The notes: generated by a model from the letters alone, not told the origin. 64,000 nt of DNA from Peromyscus leucopus (GCF_004664715.2 NC_051065.1:147881487-147945486); one strand, 5' to 3'; positions 38,927-49,905 are shown, counted from the first letter of the stretch. Program-made: numbers and translations.

Positions 38927-39061
38927 ACTAAGATAGACTTTTTAAGTACTCTTGAGAGCTGATATTCTGAATTTCCTGTCAAATATTTAAGTTGGTCATC
39001 ATTATCTTTTCATAAGCATCTCCTTGCTGGCTTCTCCCAAGCAGCCAGTGATTTTTCTTCT

Positions 39062-39173
39062 GTTTTTATCATTTTGAGACAGGATCTTGATGCCCTCACT
39101 CTAGTCCCTGCTGGACACATCTGTTGCCTTAGCCTCCTGAGTACTTGCGTTAAAAGGCCTGTGCCACTGCGTC
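39062..39173 (-). mobile_element. Diverged B1 SINE
   Basis: 'TTTTGAGACAGGATCTTGAT' and 'TTAGCCTCCTGAGTACTTGC'. Confidence 0.65.
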
Positions 39174-39175
39174 TT

Positions 39176-39712
39176 ACTAGTGATCTTTCTAAAATTCAAA
39201 TCTGGACACACTCTGGCCGGGTTAACCTGCTAGATATCTTAGTGATCAGACAAAGTCCAAATGCTCCTCCTGCCATACCTGGCTTGGCCAGCCATTTGTA
39301 ATAAATCTCCCCTTCTTATCTCTCAGCCTTTTATGCTGGATCAAAAAGCACGGCGTCCTGTCAGTCCAGCAAGCTCCTGCCCTGGCTGCCCTGAAGCCCA
39401 GAAAGCTGTTTTCTCCCTCCCACCCCCTCGGCCAGAGTAACTGCTACTGAGCCTGCAGGGCTTTGGATACATACCTACTTGGCAAGCCGGTCTTGAAACA
39501 CTACCGCTCACGCCCTCCTGATTGACAGTTCCTTTCCTGCACATCCGCCATGCTGAACTCCAGGGACTCAGTCCTGTTCAGCTCCAGGGGTACCATTCAT
39601 GAGCTCTGTTGTGTTCATACTCAGACAGGCTGCAGCCCTATTCGGTGTCTTCAAATTAGTTTATATGTCGTATAAATCTCCTGCGTAAACAACAAACACC
39701 AAGTAAAAATAA
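39176..39712. other. Unique sequence without a supported gene
   Basis: About 540 bases, no repeat recognised. A 67-codon minus-strand frame is unconvincing. Confidence 0.45.
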
Positions 39713-39713
39713 C

Positions 39714-39880
39714 AGGGAGCTGGCAAGATGGCTCCACAGGTAAGGACACTTGCAGCTCAGTGGCACCACAACCTGAGTTGGAGCTCTAGGACCCATGTGG
39801 TGGAAGAAGAGAACCAGCTCTCACACACTGTCCTCTGACCTCTGCACGGAGGCTCTGGCATGTACGCCCCCTCCAATAAG
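39714..39880 (+). mobile_element. B3 SINE
   Basis: 'GGGAGCTGGCAAGATGGCTC', 'CTGTCCTCTGACCTCTGCAC' and a short tail. Confidence 0.82.
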
Positions 39881-39997
39881 CCAGCAAAGGAAGGAAATGA
39901 TGTAGTTTGTCTTAATTTCCCTCCTTACTCAAGTCTATCTAATCTGGTACCACAAACTGCCCCTGCCCTGTCTTACTCCTGTGACCGGCTTCCCAGC

Positions 39998-40226
39998 TTG
40001 AAATGTGTGTTTTCCTGGTTCTCTCCTTCCACCATATGGGTCCAGGGATTGCGCTCAGGTTGTAGGCTTGCTGGCAAACACCTTCACTCGGGGCTCATCT
40101 CTTTTCCTTCTTGATACAGGGTCTCGTGTAGGCCCAGCTAGTCTCAAACTTGTCCTGAACTCGTGATCCTCCTGCCTCTACCTCCCAAGTGCTGGGATTA
40201 CAGGCCTGTGCCACCACAGCTGACTG
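39998..40226 (-). mobile_element. B3 fragment followed by B1 SINE
   Basis: Reverse B3 at 39998-40100 ('GGTCCAGGGATTGCGCTCAG') and reverse B1 at 40103-40226 ('CCAAGTGCTGGGATTACAGG'). Confidence 0.75.
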
Positions 40227-40454
40227 TCGTTTATGGTAACGACTCAAATGTACCCGCGTTCTCTTCTTTTCAACTCTCAGGAACACTGACTCTGTGAATG
40301 TGAGCCTTTTTTTTTTTTCTTCCCTAACAGCTCTATTGTAGGACTAACCGTAATCCTCCTGTGGGGCGTGTGTTGATTCCTTTATTTCTCTTTGTTCTCC
40401 TCCAGTGTTCGCAGGGCACCTAGAGTTAGAGCGAACGAATCACCTTTCTAACCG

Positions 40455-40625
40455 TGTGGATACAGGTACATGAGCACATGTGTGTGCATGTATAGAGGTC
40501 AGAGGTTGACAAATGAGGCATTTCTCAATGTTCTTTACCTTCTATATTGAGGCAGGGACCCTGGATGAACCCAGAGCCCACTGGTTCATGGAATATTAAT
40601 CTGTTGTACCACACATTCCAAAATG
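40455..40625 (-). mobile_element. B4/RSINE-like SINE fragment
   Basis: 'GTATAGAGGTCAGAGGTTGA' and 'TGAGGCAGGGACCCTGGATG', homologous to the longer copy at 41.4 kb. Confidence 0.6.
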
Positions 40626-41285
40626 CCCTTGTTACTCTAAAATGTACAATGCATAGACTTTAAGCCTTTGGGTTGATATTTGTGTTGTGACTGCTCTTAT
40701 CAGTTTAAGAAAACGCACAGTGAAAAGATATGAGCTAGATATACTTTTAAATCGATATGTAGTTATATTCATTGTTTTAATGGGTCCATCGTGTTCTGTG
40801 CATGGCTGCCCCTCCTAAGGGGCTGCATTTTCTCAGGCACAATACTCGATATTGAAGAAGACAGTAATCACTTTACATCAAATTAACAGAGACCTCTGAA
40901 CGAGTTGTTAGGAAGGCCTTTCTCCACACTGACGTTGCAGCTGGCATCTAAAAAGAATATGCTGGCCATGGGAGAAGGGGCCTTTCTCGGCAGAGGAAAT
41001 GTAAATGGAGCCCTGGCGCCCAAGAGCTTGGTGAGCCTGAAGAGTTAAAAATGCCACTGTGTAAATACAGGAAATAAAGGAAGAAGAATGAGATGTGCAA
41101 GGTGAGGTGTAAGCAACGCCTTTAAAACAAATACACCACCCCTATCCCCAGCCCCACCCCCGGCATCAGGTTGTTTCCAAATTTCCTCTGAGACATTATG
41201 GCATGGTGGCCATCTTAGTACTTTTATCTGTGTGTATTACGACAATAGTTTGTAAAAATTGTGGTTAAAATATATGAAAATCTAA
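40626..41285. other. Unique sequence without a supported gene
   Basis: About 660 bases. Nothing beyond short frames. Confidence 0.45.
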
Positions 41286-41289
41286 ATCA

Positions 41290-41680
41290 TTTTTTTGCAT
41301 GAATATGTGTATGGTGGTGTGTGGTTCACACATGTGGGAGTATACATATATGTGCAAGTACACATATATGCATGTGTGCCTATATGTGAGTTCATATGTG
41401 TGGCGGTACACATGTATGTGCCTGTGTGTGAAGGCCAGAGGTTGACAAAGTGGGTTCATTGATTGTTCTTTACCTTATGTATTGAGCCAGGGTCTCTGGC
41501 TGAGCCCGGAGCCCACTGATTCAGCTAGTCTAGCTAGCCAGTGTGCGCTAGGAATCTCCTGTCTCCGTCTCCCAGGTGCTGGGATTACAGGTGGCAGTTA
41601 TGGATGCTGAGGACCTAACTAACGTTCATCCTCATGCTTGTGCGATGCACACTATCCACTGAGCTATTACCCCAGTCTCC
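41290..41680 (-). mobile_element. B4/RSINE-like composite SINE with TG/TA-rich leader
   Basis: 'GAAGGCCAGAGGTTGACAAA', 'AGCCAGGGTCTCTGGCTGAG', 'GTGCTGGGATTACAGGTGGC' and an inverted tRNA-like end ('ATCCACTGAGCTATTACCCC'). The leader is purine-pyrimidine alternating (ACATATATG). Confidence 0.75.
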
Positions 41681-41775
41681 TAAATATTTAGGTCTCCTCT
41701 TCTTCTTGTATTTGTGTGTGTGTGTAATAGTTGAATATTATTTGTCATATTTGTTGAACACATTTTACCAAATTT

Positions 41776-41963
41776 TTTTTAATTTTTTATTTTTATTTTA
41801 TGTGCATTGGTGTTTTGCCCGCATGTGTATCTGTGTGAGGGTGTCAGATCCCCTGGAACTAGAGTCACAGACAGTTGTGAGCTGCTTGCTATGTGGTTGC
41901 TGTGAATTGAACCCGGGTCCTCTGGAAGAGCAACCAGTGCTCTTAACCACTGAACCATCTGGA
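41776..41963 (-). mobile_element. B3 SINE
   Basis: 'GATCCCCTGGAACTAGAGTC', 'GAATTGAACCCGGGTCCTCT' and 'CACTGAACCATCTGG'. Confidence 0.92.
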
Positions 41964-42009
41964 TTTTTTTGTTTGTTTGGTTGGTTGGTTTGGTGGTGGT
42001 GTTTGGTTT

Positions 42010-42011
<2 letters not shown>

Positions 42012-42060
<49 letters not shown>

Positions 42061-42215
42061 GTTTTTCCAGACAGGGTTTCTCTGTGTTGTTTTGGTGCCT
42101 GCCCTGGATCTCACTCTGTAAACCAGGCTGGCCTTGAACTCACAGAGATCTGCCTGCCTCTGTCTACCTCCTGAGTGCTGGGATTAAAGGCATGTGCCAC
42201 CACTGCCTAGCTCAG
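42012..42215 (-). mobile_element. B1 SINE with a 48-base poly(T)
   Basis: A pure T-run at 42012-42059 (the A tail of the minus-strand element) is followed by 'CAGACAGGGTTTCTCTGTGT' to 'GCCACCACTGCCTAGCTC'. A very long uninterrupted tail suggests a young insertion. Confidence 0.95.
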
Positions 42216-42515
42216 ACCCAGAGTTTTTATTTTAAAAAATTTGATAGTAATGGAAAAAAATTTAATCATAATAGAAAGTTTTAATTTGATGTACTGCAAA
42301 ATTACACAAATTTCAGATTTCCTTCTTTAGCAGCACATAGTACCTGATGGCTTAGAAAAAATTGCTTTAGAAGGGAACCTAGAAGTGATACTTATATGGA
42401 ATAGACTGGGGAAATAAAGAAAATAACATCTGTAAGTTAATCACTGTTAAGGATAAATGATAGGTTTTAGGTTTTGTTTGTTTGTTTCTTTGTTTTAAAG
42501 TACACACACATATAC
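42216..42515. other. AT-rich unique sequence
   Basis: Nothing supported. A microRNA-like motif here was rejected. Confidence 0.45.
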
Positions 42516-42519
42516 ACAA

Positions 42520-42600
42520 GGGGCTAGGATTGTAGCCTAGTATAGAACTCTTGCCTAACTAAAATACTCAAAACCGTAGGTTCTATCCCTAGAGAATGAA
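42520..42600 (+). mobile_element. ID-like SINE
   Basis: 'GGGGCTAGGATTGTAGCCTA' and 'AACTCTTGCCTAACTAAAAT' resemble an ID body. Confidence 0.65.
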
Positions 42601-42884
42601 GGAAGCCACATAAAAATGCCAGAAACAGATTGCTAAAAGACATAGGCTGTCCTTGCTGAAAGCCTCTGCTTCTGAGTCCAATCAAAAACAAGAGTAGCAA
42701 ATAAGTGACCAGAACTCGAGAAAATGAAGAACACACCCCCCCCCACCCCACCCCCCAGTGAAACCAAATGAAGCTAGGGAGCTCAGGAAGTTTAGGTGAT
42801 GGAGACTGGATTCTCACTGAGGGGGGCACTGTTCCTTGATGTCTTTTGCTACTAAAATGTCCTGAGAAAGATTGAAATGATCTC

Positions 42885-43012
42885 ACTGCCAGTCCTCAGG
42901 AGGCAGAGGCAGGTGATCTCTATCAGTTCCAGGACAGCCTGGTCCACATAGTGTGTTCCAGGACAGCAAAGGCCACCTAGAGGGACACTGTCTTGAAAAA
43001 AACAAAAAGAAA
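42885..43012 (+). mobile_element. B1 SINE, 5'-truncated
   Basis: 'CTCAGGAGGCAGAGGCAGGT' and 'GACACTGTCTTGAAAAAAAC'. Confidence 0.85.
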
Positions 43013-44185
43013 ACAAAGGATTGCAATGGAATGTAGGGGCAAAGAATGCTTGAACCTGTAGGCGAAAAGGCTGTTTCCTTTGGAAATTATTATTAAAGCT
43101 CGTAACTACCACCTTGGTAGCCTAAGGGGAGAAGGATGAGGAGGTCAGAGTACCTCTCTCATCCTTTAATTGTAGCTCACAACTGTGCTGCTGAATGCAG
43201 CTAAGATAAGCTTGGAATGCTGTAGCAGGACTATCTAGAGTCTTGTTATCTCTTCACTAGAAGATAAGAAGAAAATAGAGCTGGGACTTTAGAGTGAGCG
43301 TTTGCTGCAGAGCCCTCCTGAGAAGCTGCTGGCCCGGTTCTATTCGTCAAAAGCCAGCTTTACCTTGTACCTCCAGGAAAGACCTCACCATAATCAAGCT
43401 TGAAATATCAGGAGCAAGGACCAGCATCCTTCACATTCCCTTTTGTGGCTAACTTATTTCCTCCAAGGGCAAGAATGTCTATGTTTTTCAGTGAAACCTT
43501 CATGCAAGGATGTTATTTATCATAGGAGGACAGTAATCATTGCAACAAAAGAATTCCAACTATAGCAAAGATTAATATCTTATTAATATCAGTCATAGAA
43601 GGCATGCAATTTGCATGGAAAAGCCTGATCTGTGCAGACCCCTGGCTGCTCTGAAAGGCGCTGATGCAGAATAGAAGACTGGAAAGTCAGAGTGTAGCTC
43701 GCTCTGAAGGACAGAAACCTTATGGGAAGTATAAGAAGACTCAGGGTACTTCAGGACAGGAGTCCACTAGGCTCCACGGGCAGCAGTCTTCACCACTCCG
43801 AGTGACTGGGCTGAGGCCTAAGCAGCCTGTGGGGGCTGTGAGGTGGACCAGGAGACTCCAATGGTGGGGATTTGGGCCTCTTTCCATGGCTACCCTTTTT
43901 GCACCTTTGGTGACTTGGGACCTTTTCCAGTTGGCTTCCGAGAAGGAAGGAGAAAGAAGACACAAATAAGTAGTCTGAGAGGAAAGAGTAAAGAATGCAT
44001 TGACTGGAGAGGAAAGATGATCCAGAGTGGAGAAATTCAATGCAGAAATGGGGATAATGAACAGAATCTTACCCTGAATGGTAAGGAGGATAATGAGCAC
44101 AGAACAATGAAGTGTAGTATGTGTGGGAACTCCCCAGTTAGAAGGTGATTTGGATGAGAAGAATTCCCTGTGCAGCAAGGCAAGA
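43013..44185. other. Long single-copy stretch without a supported gene
   Basis: Over 1.1 kb with frames of about 100 codons (43664-44148 on +, 158 codons on -). None shows a family, splice-flanked exon or conserved motif that I can recognise. Confidence 0.5.
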
Positions 44186-44186
44186 G

Positions 44187-44395
44187 GCTGGAGAGATGGC
44201 TCGGTGAGAGAGAGCACTGGCCGCCCCTCCAGAGGACCCCGGCATTTGGCAGTTCCTCAAGATAGTTTGGTTGCCCTCACCACACTGAAGAGAGTGTTAA
44301 CATCACATCGAATGGACTGAGTGGTACGGTGCTTGCCTAGCATACCTGAAACCATGGGTTCAATACACAGCACTCCCACAAAGAAAAACAGAAGA
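44187..44395 (+). mobile_element. B2 fragment followed by ID-like element
   Basis: 'GGCTGGAGAGATGGCTCGGT' (B2 head, 44187-44290) and 'GGTACGGTGCTTGCCTAGCA' with 'CCATGGGTTCAATACACAGC' (ID-like, 44310-44390). Confidence 0.78.
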
Positions 44396-45635
44396 ATTCT
44401 AGTGAGTGGAGGCCATAGTCGAAAGATTGTACGTAACAATTATCCAGCCCAAAGCATCCCCAGTGTGTTGTGTGGAATACTGGACTACAGTGCCCTCCTC
44501 CTCTTGTTAACTCCGTAAGAAGCACTTTGTCATGCTTTAAGCTTAATAAAAAGTTCTACTTAATACTAATAAAGTAGTTCTACTTCCCACTAATCACCAC
44601 TCTTCCCTTTTGGTGAACCCAACTGTCTATTAGTAATCTTTCTAGATCGTAGTGGAAAAACAGTGAGGCATTACATTTTCCACTTTAGGTTTTGGAAGCT
44701 GAGCATAGTAACAGCATTTGGTAAGCTGGGTCAAGAGAATCTCAAATTCCAAGGCAGCCTGGGATATGTGAGACTCTGTCACACAGAAGGTTCTTTTTCG
44801 TCTTATTGTCATCTCCCCAATTTTTAGAACATTAACAGCGCCCTGTCATCAAGTGTGGTCAGCATCTTCACAGAGTAGCATTTAGGCAAACTAAAACCAT
44901 CACTTATCTGTGGCACCGCCGGCCCTTCCTGGCCTTAGCTGCTTTTCCATGCTTCACTCATTCTTTCCAGGAGAAAGGTCGTTTTTTTTTAAAGAAGGTA
45001 AATACTGCTACTTTTGTCTCTCCTAATATCAGGTAAACACAACCTAAGCCGGAGCTCCGTCTTATCTTCGAGGCGCCCCGGTAAGGCAAGGTGCGCGGCT
45101 GAGTTAGAATGTGGCTCTATCTCTAGTTAGCCATTGGTGAGATAGGTGGAGCAGAAACCACCGGCTGCTCCTGGTGGCGCAGAGGTAGAGCGTGAGAGCC
45201 CCTGAGGAATGCTGCTCCCGCACGCAAGCATGCACGTCCTCCACGGTGGGAATGTGTCAGTCTTTTCCTGGGGCTGTTGGGTTTCTTTGTATTGACTGCA
45301 GCTGTCAGGATCAAAGAGTCACCCAGAGACAAGAAAATAGCTGTGTTCTCAGGGTACCTGGAACAGCCAGGTCCTGCTGGAGACAAGAGTAAAGGGAGAC
45401 GGAATTCTTTAGTGTTAACTCAGAAAATGCTTTCCATTTTCCAAATTCCAACTGTGTTCCTCCCCAAAATCTGATGGGGGGAATGTCTCCCCCAGTAACT
45501 TTAACCTCACAGTCAGAGGCTATGTCTATAAGTCCTGGGCATACACATGAAACAGAGAAAGCTTCCAGCAATTTAGAAATTATAAGTATGTGTTTGAAAG
45601 AATAAATGAATACCTATTTAATAGTTGAAATGTAC
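44396..45635. other. Mostly unique sequence
   Basis: A weak B1 trace lies at 44695-44785 ('CCAAGGCAGCCTGGGATATG') and an ID-like trace at about 45163-45200. A moderately CpG-containing patch at 45040-45200 is too small to call an island. Confidence 0.45.
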
Positions 45636-45639
45636 AATT

Positions 45640-45787
45640 CTGTTGTTGTTTTGTTTTCTGAGATGGTTTCTCTGTGTAACAGCTCTGGCTATCCTGGAAC
45701 TCACTCTGTAGACCAGGCTGACCTCGAACTCACAGAGATCCACCTGCCTCTGTTGGGATTGAAGGCATGAGCCACCACCGCTGGCTT
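45640..45787 (-). mobile_element. B1 SINE
   Basis: 'TCTGAGATGGTTTCTCTGTG' to 'GAAGGCATGAGCCACCACCG'. Confidence 0.92.
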
Positions 45788-45789
45788 GA

Positions 45790-46220
45790 AATGTACAGTA
45801 CAAGCCCTGCTTCCCAGGGCTCAGTTTACCTGCATAAATTACTGTTTGTATAGATTGTATAAACAGTGTCTTTGCCAGACCTTCAGACTGCAGAGAATGG
45901 AGTCCTTCTCCTTGGTCTGTAAGTTCACCCTGTAGAGAGCCGGGACAGGTTATTCAATTTGCTTCTTTGTGCATTTTTTCCAGCACAGTCTGCAGAGCAG
46001 CAGGTCAGTGTCACTGCCACAGGGATGTGTCTGGTTTGCTGACTCTCAACCTTATTTTTGCTCTAAAAGAAGAAGTAAGGGCCACTGAAGCAGACATGCT
46101 GGTCTCTATCTAGAGAATCTTCTTACAGAAATAATGTCTAGAGTATGAAGTGAAGCAACGGTGCCGGGCGTCAGGGTTGGGGTCAAGGGAAGCAATGGGA
46201 AGGCAAATCTAGAAAAGCAC
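45790..46220. other. Unique sequence
   Basis: No repeat or exon recognised. Confidence 0.45.
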
Positions 46221-46221
46221 G

Positions 46222-46302
46222 GAGGTTGGGGTATTTAGCTCTGTGGTAGGGCACACTGAGCATGCACAAGGCCCTGGGGTCCATCCCAGCACGCACATTC
46301 AT

Positions 46303-46348
<46 letters not shown>
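46222..46348 (+). mobile_element. ID element with (CA)n
   Basis: 'GGTTGGGGTATTTAGCTCTG' and 'GCACAAGGCCCTGGGGTCC', then (CA)n at 46305-46348. Confidence 0.88.
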
Positions 46349-46352
<4 letters not shown>

Positions 46353-46371
46353 TCATCCTGGCATGTAACAT

Positions 46372-46460
46372 GCTATGTAGACCAGGCTGACCCCCAACTC
46401 TCAGAGATCCTGCTGCATCTAATTTCTGAGTACTGGGATTAGAGGTGTGTGCCCAGCAGA
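46372..46460 (-). mobile_element. B1 SINE fragment
   Basis: 'TATGTAGACCAGGCTGACCC' and 'GTACTGGGATTAGAGGTGTG'. Confidence 0.75.
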
Positions 46461-46829
46461 AGACGTTTTAATTGAGCAAAGCACACCAGATGAAGCAACG
46501 CGTTTGGCACATCAGGACAAAGAATGTATGTGGTGGCTGTGAAGAGGGGAAACGTGTAAACTGTACTTATTCTGCACCTGAGTGTGGAACTGGAACACGC
46601 AACACTTCCAAGTAGAGCTGGGGGACAAGCTCAGGGAAACAGAGCCATGGAAAGGAGAAGGAGACAGCTGTCAGATGTAGAACCTGGACAACATGGGGAG
46701 GGGACCACAAAGAGAACTGTGAAGGTTCTGAGATTCGGACATTGAAGAGAGAACAACCGAGTTTGAGTGCTGGCCCAGAATGCACGAAGCCAGGGTTCAT
46801 CCCCAGGACCACCAAAAGAGAAGCCAAGA
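46461..46829. other. Unique sequence with ID trace
   Basis: An ID-like tail ('GGGTTCATCCCCAGGACCAC') near 46793. The rest is unassigned. Confidence 0.45.
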
Positions 46830-46831
46830 CC

Positions 46832-46983
46832 AAAGGGTGCCTCCTGTCACACCTATTATCCCACCACTCAGGAGGCAGAGGCAGACAAATCTCTGTGAGT
46901 TAAAGGCCAGCCTGGTCTGTACAACGAGTTCTAGGCCAGCCAGGACTGCATAGTGATTCCCAGTCTCAGCTAAAACAAAGGGC
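46832..46983 (+). mobile_element. B1 SINE
   Basis: 'CCCACCACTCAGGAGGCAGA', 'AGTTAAAGGCCAGCCTGGTC' and a diverged tail ('TTCCCAGTCTCAGCTAAAAC'). Confidence 0.85.
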
Positions 46984-47004
46984 ACAAGGTTATGCCTAAG
47001 GGAA

Positions 47005-47856
47005 GTGCTCTTAGCCTTTCATTGTCTTAGGGAGGTTTCCCTCTGTGTTCAAAGGCCGGGGTCTAGAAAAGGAAGTGGAAGCGGATACAGAAGTGAAGAC
47101 TTCTCTAGCTGCCCACTGTATTTTCCTTGGAAAGAGGCAGAGCTCAGGAGGCAGAAGAGGTCAGATAAACACTTCCTAGGAACTGACCCTGTTCTGAACC
47201 CTCATCTATCTCCAGCTGTTTTCTGCAGAATCGAACAGAATCCAGCTCATCTGGCTGTGGCCGGCATAATCCAGGCCCCAGAGCGGCCTCCACCTCGACT
47301 GTTCTGTTGTCACTGCTGGCGGTCTCTGTCCTGGTCTCTGTCCCATTGTGTGCGTGGTCACCTTCTGTCACTTCGAGGAGTTCTCCAGTCTTACTTCGTG
47401 TCACAGCCCGTTTCTTTTGCACCCTCCACTCTTTCTCATTTAGCTTTTCTCCACCAGCTGGCTTACCATGACGACACTATCCCCATGGCAACGCCTCTCC
47501 TGGGGAAGGAAAAGAAGAGCGGGCTAGAAGGGATGGGCAGAGAGGTGCTGGGTTGGCGTTGGAAGACGACCATTTGGATTGGGTCCTGGAACAGAGTTAA
47601 AACTAAGCCTGTTGATGACAGCAAAATTACACAGATCCTGTTTTTCTCTCTCTCAGTTTTTAGTTCTTCATCTGAATTTTTTTTTAGCACTTATTTATTA
47701 TTTGTAATTGTGTGTGTAAGCATGTGTGCACACCTGCAGTATGAGTGTGGATGTCAGCGGATGACTTGCAGGAGTCGGTTCTCTCCTTCCACTGCGTGCG
47801 TCCTGGGGACAGACCTGGTGTCATCAGGCTTGGGAGCAAGCACCCTTACCTGCTGA
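47005..47856 (+). other. 283-codon open frame, doubtful as a gene
   Basis: The longest open frame in the window. Its first ~220 codons lie in repeat-free DNA and the last ~60 read through a minus-strand B3 SINE (47680-47872), giving a Cys-rich end. The ATG context (GTT ATG CCT) is weak. A possible membrane-like segment (codons ~215-245, 'FFFSTYLLFVIVCVSMCA') comes from the SINE junction. No family, no domain and no neighbouring exon is recognisable. It could be a lineage-specific transcript, but a chance frame is likelier. Confidence 0.15.
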
Positions 47857-47872
47857 AACATTTCCGGTATAC
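47680..47872 (-). mobile_element. B3 SINE
   Basis: 'GTGTGTGTAAGCATGTGTGC', 'GAGTCGGTTCTCTCCTTCCA' and 'ACCCTTACCTGCTGAAACAT'. Confidence 0.82.
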
Positions 47873-47969
47873 CTTAGAATAAGTGATTGTCTCAAGATTT
47901 GTAAGGTTTTCTTTTTGATATATTTTCCCTCTAATAGTTTTAGACACCATCATTTTTTTAAAAAATTAA

Positions 47970-48165
47970 TCATTTGGTTTTTCGAGACAGGGTTTGTCTG
48001 GGTCCTCTCTGTCCTAGAACTCATTCTGTACACCAACCAGGCTGGCCTCAAACTCAGAGATCCACCTGCCTCAGCCTCCCAAGTGCTGAGATTAAAGGCG
48101 TGCACACCACCACCACCACCACCACCACCACCACCACCACCACCACCACCACCACCACCGGGCTT
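47970..48165 (-). mobile_element. B1 SINE with a (CAC)n expansion in its head
   Basis: Reverse B1 ('TTCGAGACAGGGTTTGTCTG', 'CAGGCTGGCCTCAAACTC'). The head CCACCAC has grown to about 18 units at 48105-48159, ending CGGGC. Confidence 0.95.
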
Positions 48166-48820
48166 AAGCACCATAAAATTTAAGCAATACATGAAGCATA
48201 TTCGAGATGACATTAGGAAGGGAAAAAACAAAATAGAAATTGGATTTGATCACAAGCATAACAGAAAGAGAAGCAAAAGCATGCCTACCAACCAGGAAAT
48301 ATTTCCAGAATAAATAAATCCAGAAAGAGATTTTTAATAAGCCTTTTTTCCCCCAAGAGTAAGATTTACTTCATGTACAGGCAATACTTGTCTGAGATCA
48401 GTCATTCTGCCTAGAAATATTTTTTGTTTGTTTGGTTTGGTTTTTCGAGGCAGGGCTTCTCTGTGAAGCCGCATGAGGACTGTACATGTGTAAAGGGACA
48501 ATGGCTAAGTCACTTGTCCCTCAGACTTGACTATTTCCCACTGCCTTCCCCGCCAACCTGGTGAGTCACTAATCACAGAATTCCACTGACTTTCCTTAAG
48601 TCTGGGGAATGAGAAGCTTGAATTTGCATTTATATTGTGCTCCGGAGAGAGGCTGGTCCCTGGAGCATGATCTGAGTGAGCAGTAGGCTGGATGATGCTG
48701 GATCTGTAGAGTTGAGTGCTCTGGATATGCAAGGCATCAATGTGTGGATGATGCACCTTCCTGACTTTCAGTATCTTTTCTTTGGGGAATGAAAGAGTAG
48801 GAATGAGCCTAGTCAGTTAG
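48166..48820. other. Mostly unique sequence
   Basis: A short reverse B1 tail lies at 48425-48475 ('TTTTTCGAGGCAGGGCTTCT'). No gene supported. Confidence 0.45.
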
Positions 48821-48824
48821 GTTT

Positions 48825-48945
48825 TCATTTGGTTTTGGTTTTGAAGGGAGATCTAACAGTGTAACCAGGCTCAAACCCACTGTCCTTGGCCTGCAGAGAC
48901 AGCGCTGGAATACAGACATGCATTACCACACCCAGCCTTGCTTTG
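48825..48945 (-). mobile_element. Diverged B1 SINE
   Basis: 'ACAGTGTAACCAGGCTCAAA' and 'GGAATACAGACATGCATTAC'. Confidence 0.65.
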
Positions 48946-49315
48946 GGTTTTTATATCCAAGCCTTGCACCCTTTGGCCACTGTCCATGTAAAGTGGCCAA
49001 CCATCTAGTTCTGCCCAGCGCCTGTCAGTGTTAAAATGGCACAGTCCTGGGCACAGCAGGTGGTTGAGGGACCTGGCCATTGACAGGAGGCCAGTGAGAC
49101 AGAAACAACAGAACATGCACTTGAGAGAAGCAGGAGATGGGGTCTAGTCTGAATTCACAACGTATTAATCTTTTGACTTTCAAATGGGCACTGAAAATCC
49201 TCTGGATCTGTTTCTGCACTTTTGTAAGAATGCAGAAAAATGCCACCTACTCCACACACAGCCAGTGTTCGGAGACTAATTGCAATAATGTCCATGTATT
49301 TAAAACACAGTTTGT
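48946..49315. other. Unique sequence
   Basis: About 370 bases without repeats. Only short open frames occur here, without family features. Confidence 0.45.
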
Positions 49316-49379
49316 TGCAGCCTGGTCTACAACGCGAGTTCCAGGACAGCCAGCACTGTTACACCAAGAAACCCTGTCT

Positions 49380-49417
<38 letters not shown>
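49316..49417 (+). mobile_element. B1 3' half with long A tail
   Basis: Starts at 'CAGCCTGGTCTACAACGCGA' and ends in a 38-base A-run (49380-49417). Confidence 0.92.
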
Positions 49418-49419
<2 letters not shown>

Positions 49420-49437
49420 AGACAAACCAAACCACAA

Positions 49438-49625
49438 CACAGCCTATGGAGGGGGGAAGCTGCAGAGAAGACTCAGTGGGAAAGAGCATTTACTGCTGGG
49501 GGGGGGGGGGGGGGGGGGGGGGATCTGGGCTCCCCTGTGCTTCTGACACCTTCCTCTGGCCTCCTCAGGCAGCTGCATGCACATGGTGCACAGACCTCAC
49601 CCAGACACATACAGATAAATTAGAA
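49438..49625 (+). mobile_element. B3 SINE disrupted by a 26-base G-run
   Basis: 'GGGGGGAAGCTGCAGAGAAG', 'GGAAAGAGCATTTACTGCT', then a G-run at 49497-49522, then 'CTGACACCTTCCTCTGGCCT'. Confidence 0.82.
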
Positions 49626-49631
49626 AACAAC

Positions 49632-49760
49632 AACGTGATCTGGGTGTGGGGCACACACCTGGCTCATGCCTTTAATCTAGTGCTCAAGAGGCAGAAGCAA
49701 ACGGATTGCTGTGAGTTCAAGGCCAGTCTGGGCTACATAGTAAGCCTCTAAGAAAAAATA
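49632..49760 (+). mobile_element. B1 SINE
   Basis: 'GGCTCATGCCTTTAATCTAG' and 'GAGTTCAAGGCCAGTCTGGG'. Confidence 0.82.
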
Positions 49761-49821
49761 AAAACAAAACGCTGTACACATATACTCTGTAGCTTGCTTA
49801 TTTTTGTTTAGAATTTATTAT

Positions 49822-49905
49822 TTGGGCTGGGAATATAGCTCAGGAACAAACTGCTTGCCTAGCATGTGGGACACTTGGGTTTAATCCTGAGCACTGCAAA
49901 AAAGA
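49822..49905 (+). mobile_element. ID element
   Basis: 'GGGCTGGGAATATAGCTCAG' and 'TGCTTGCCTAGCATGTGGGA', ending in an A-run. Confidence 0.88.

Noticed and set aside
41634..42137. 167-codon frame
   Set aside because: Reads through a reverse B3, poly(T) and reverse B1; not a gene.
42318..42345. TAGCAGCACATA, similar to the miR-15/16 seed region
   Set aside because: The flanks do not fold into a hairpin and the star arm is missing.
49137..49751. 204-codon frame
   Set aside because: Composed of poly-Lys (A-run), poly-Gly (G-run), B1 and B3 sequence.
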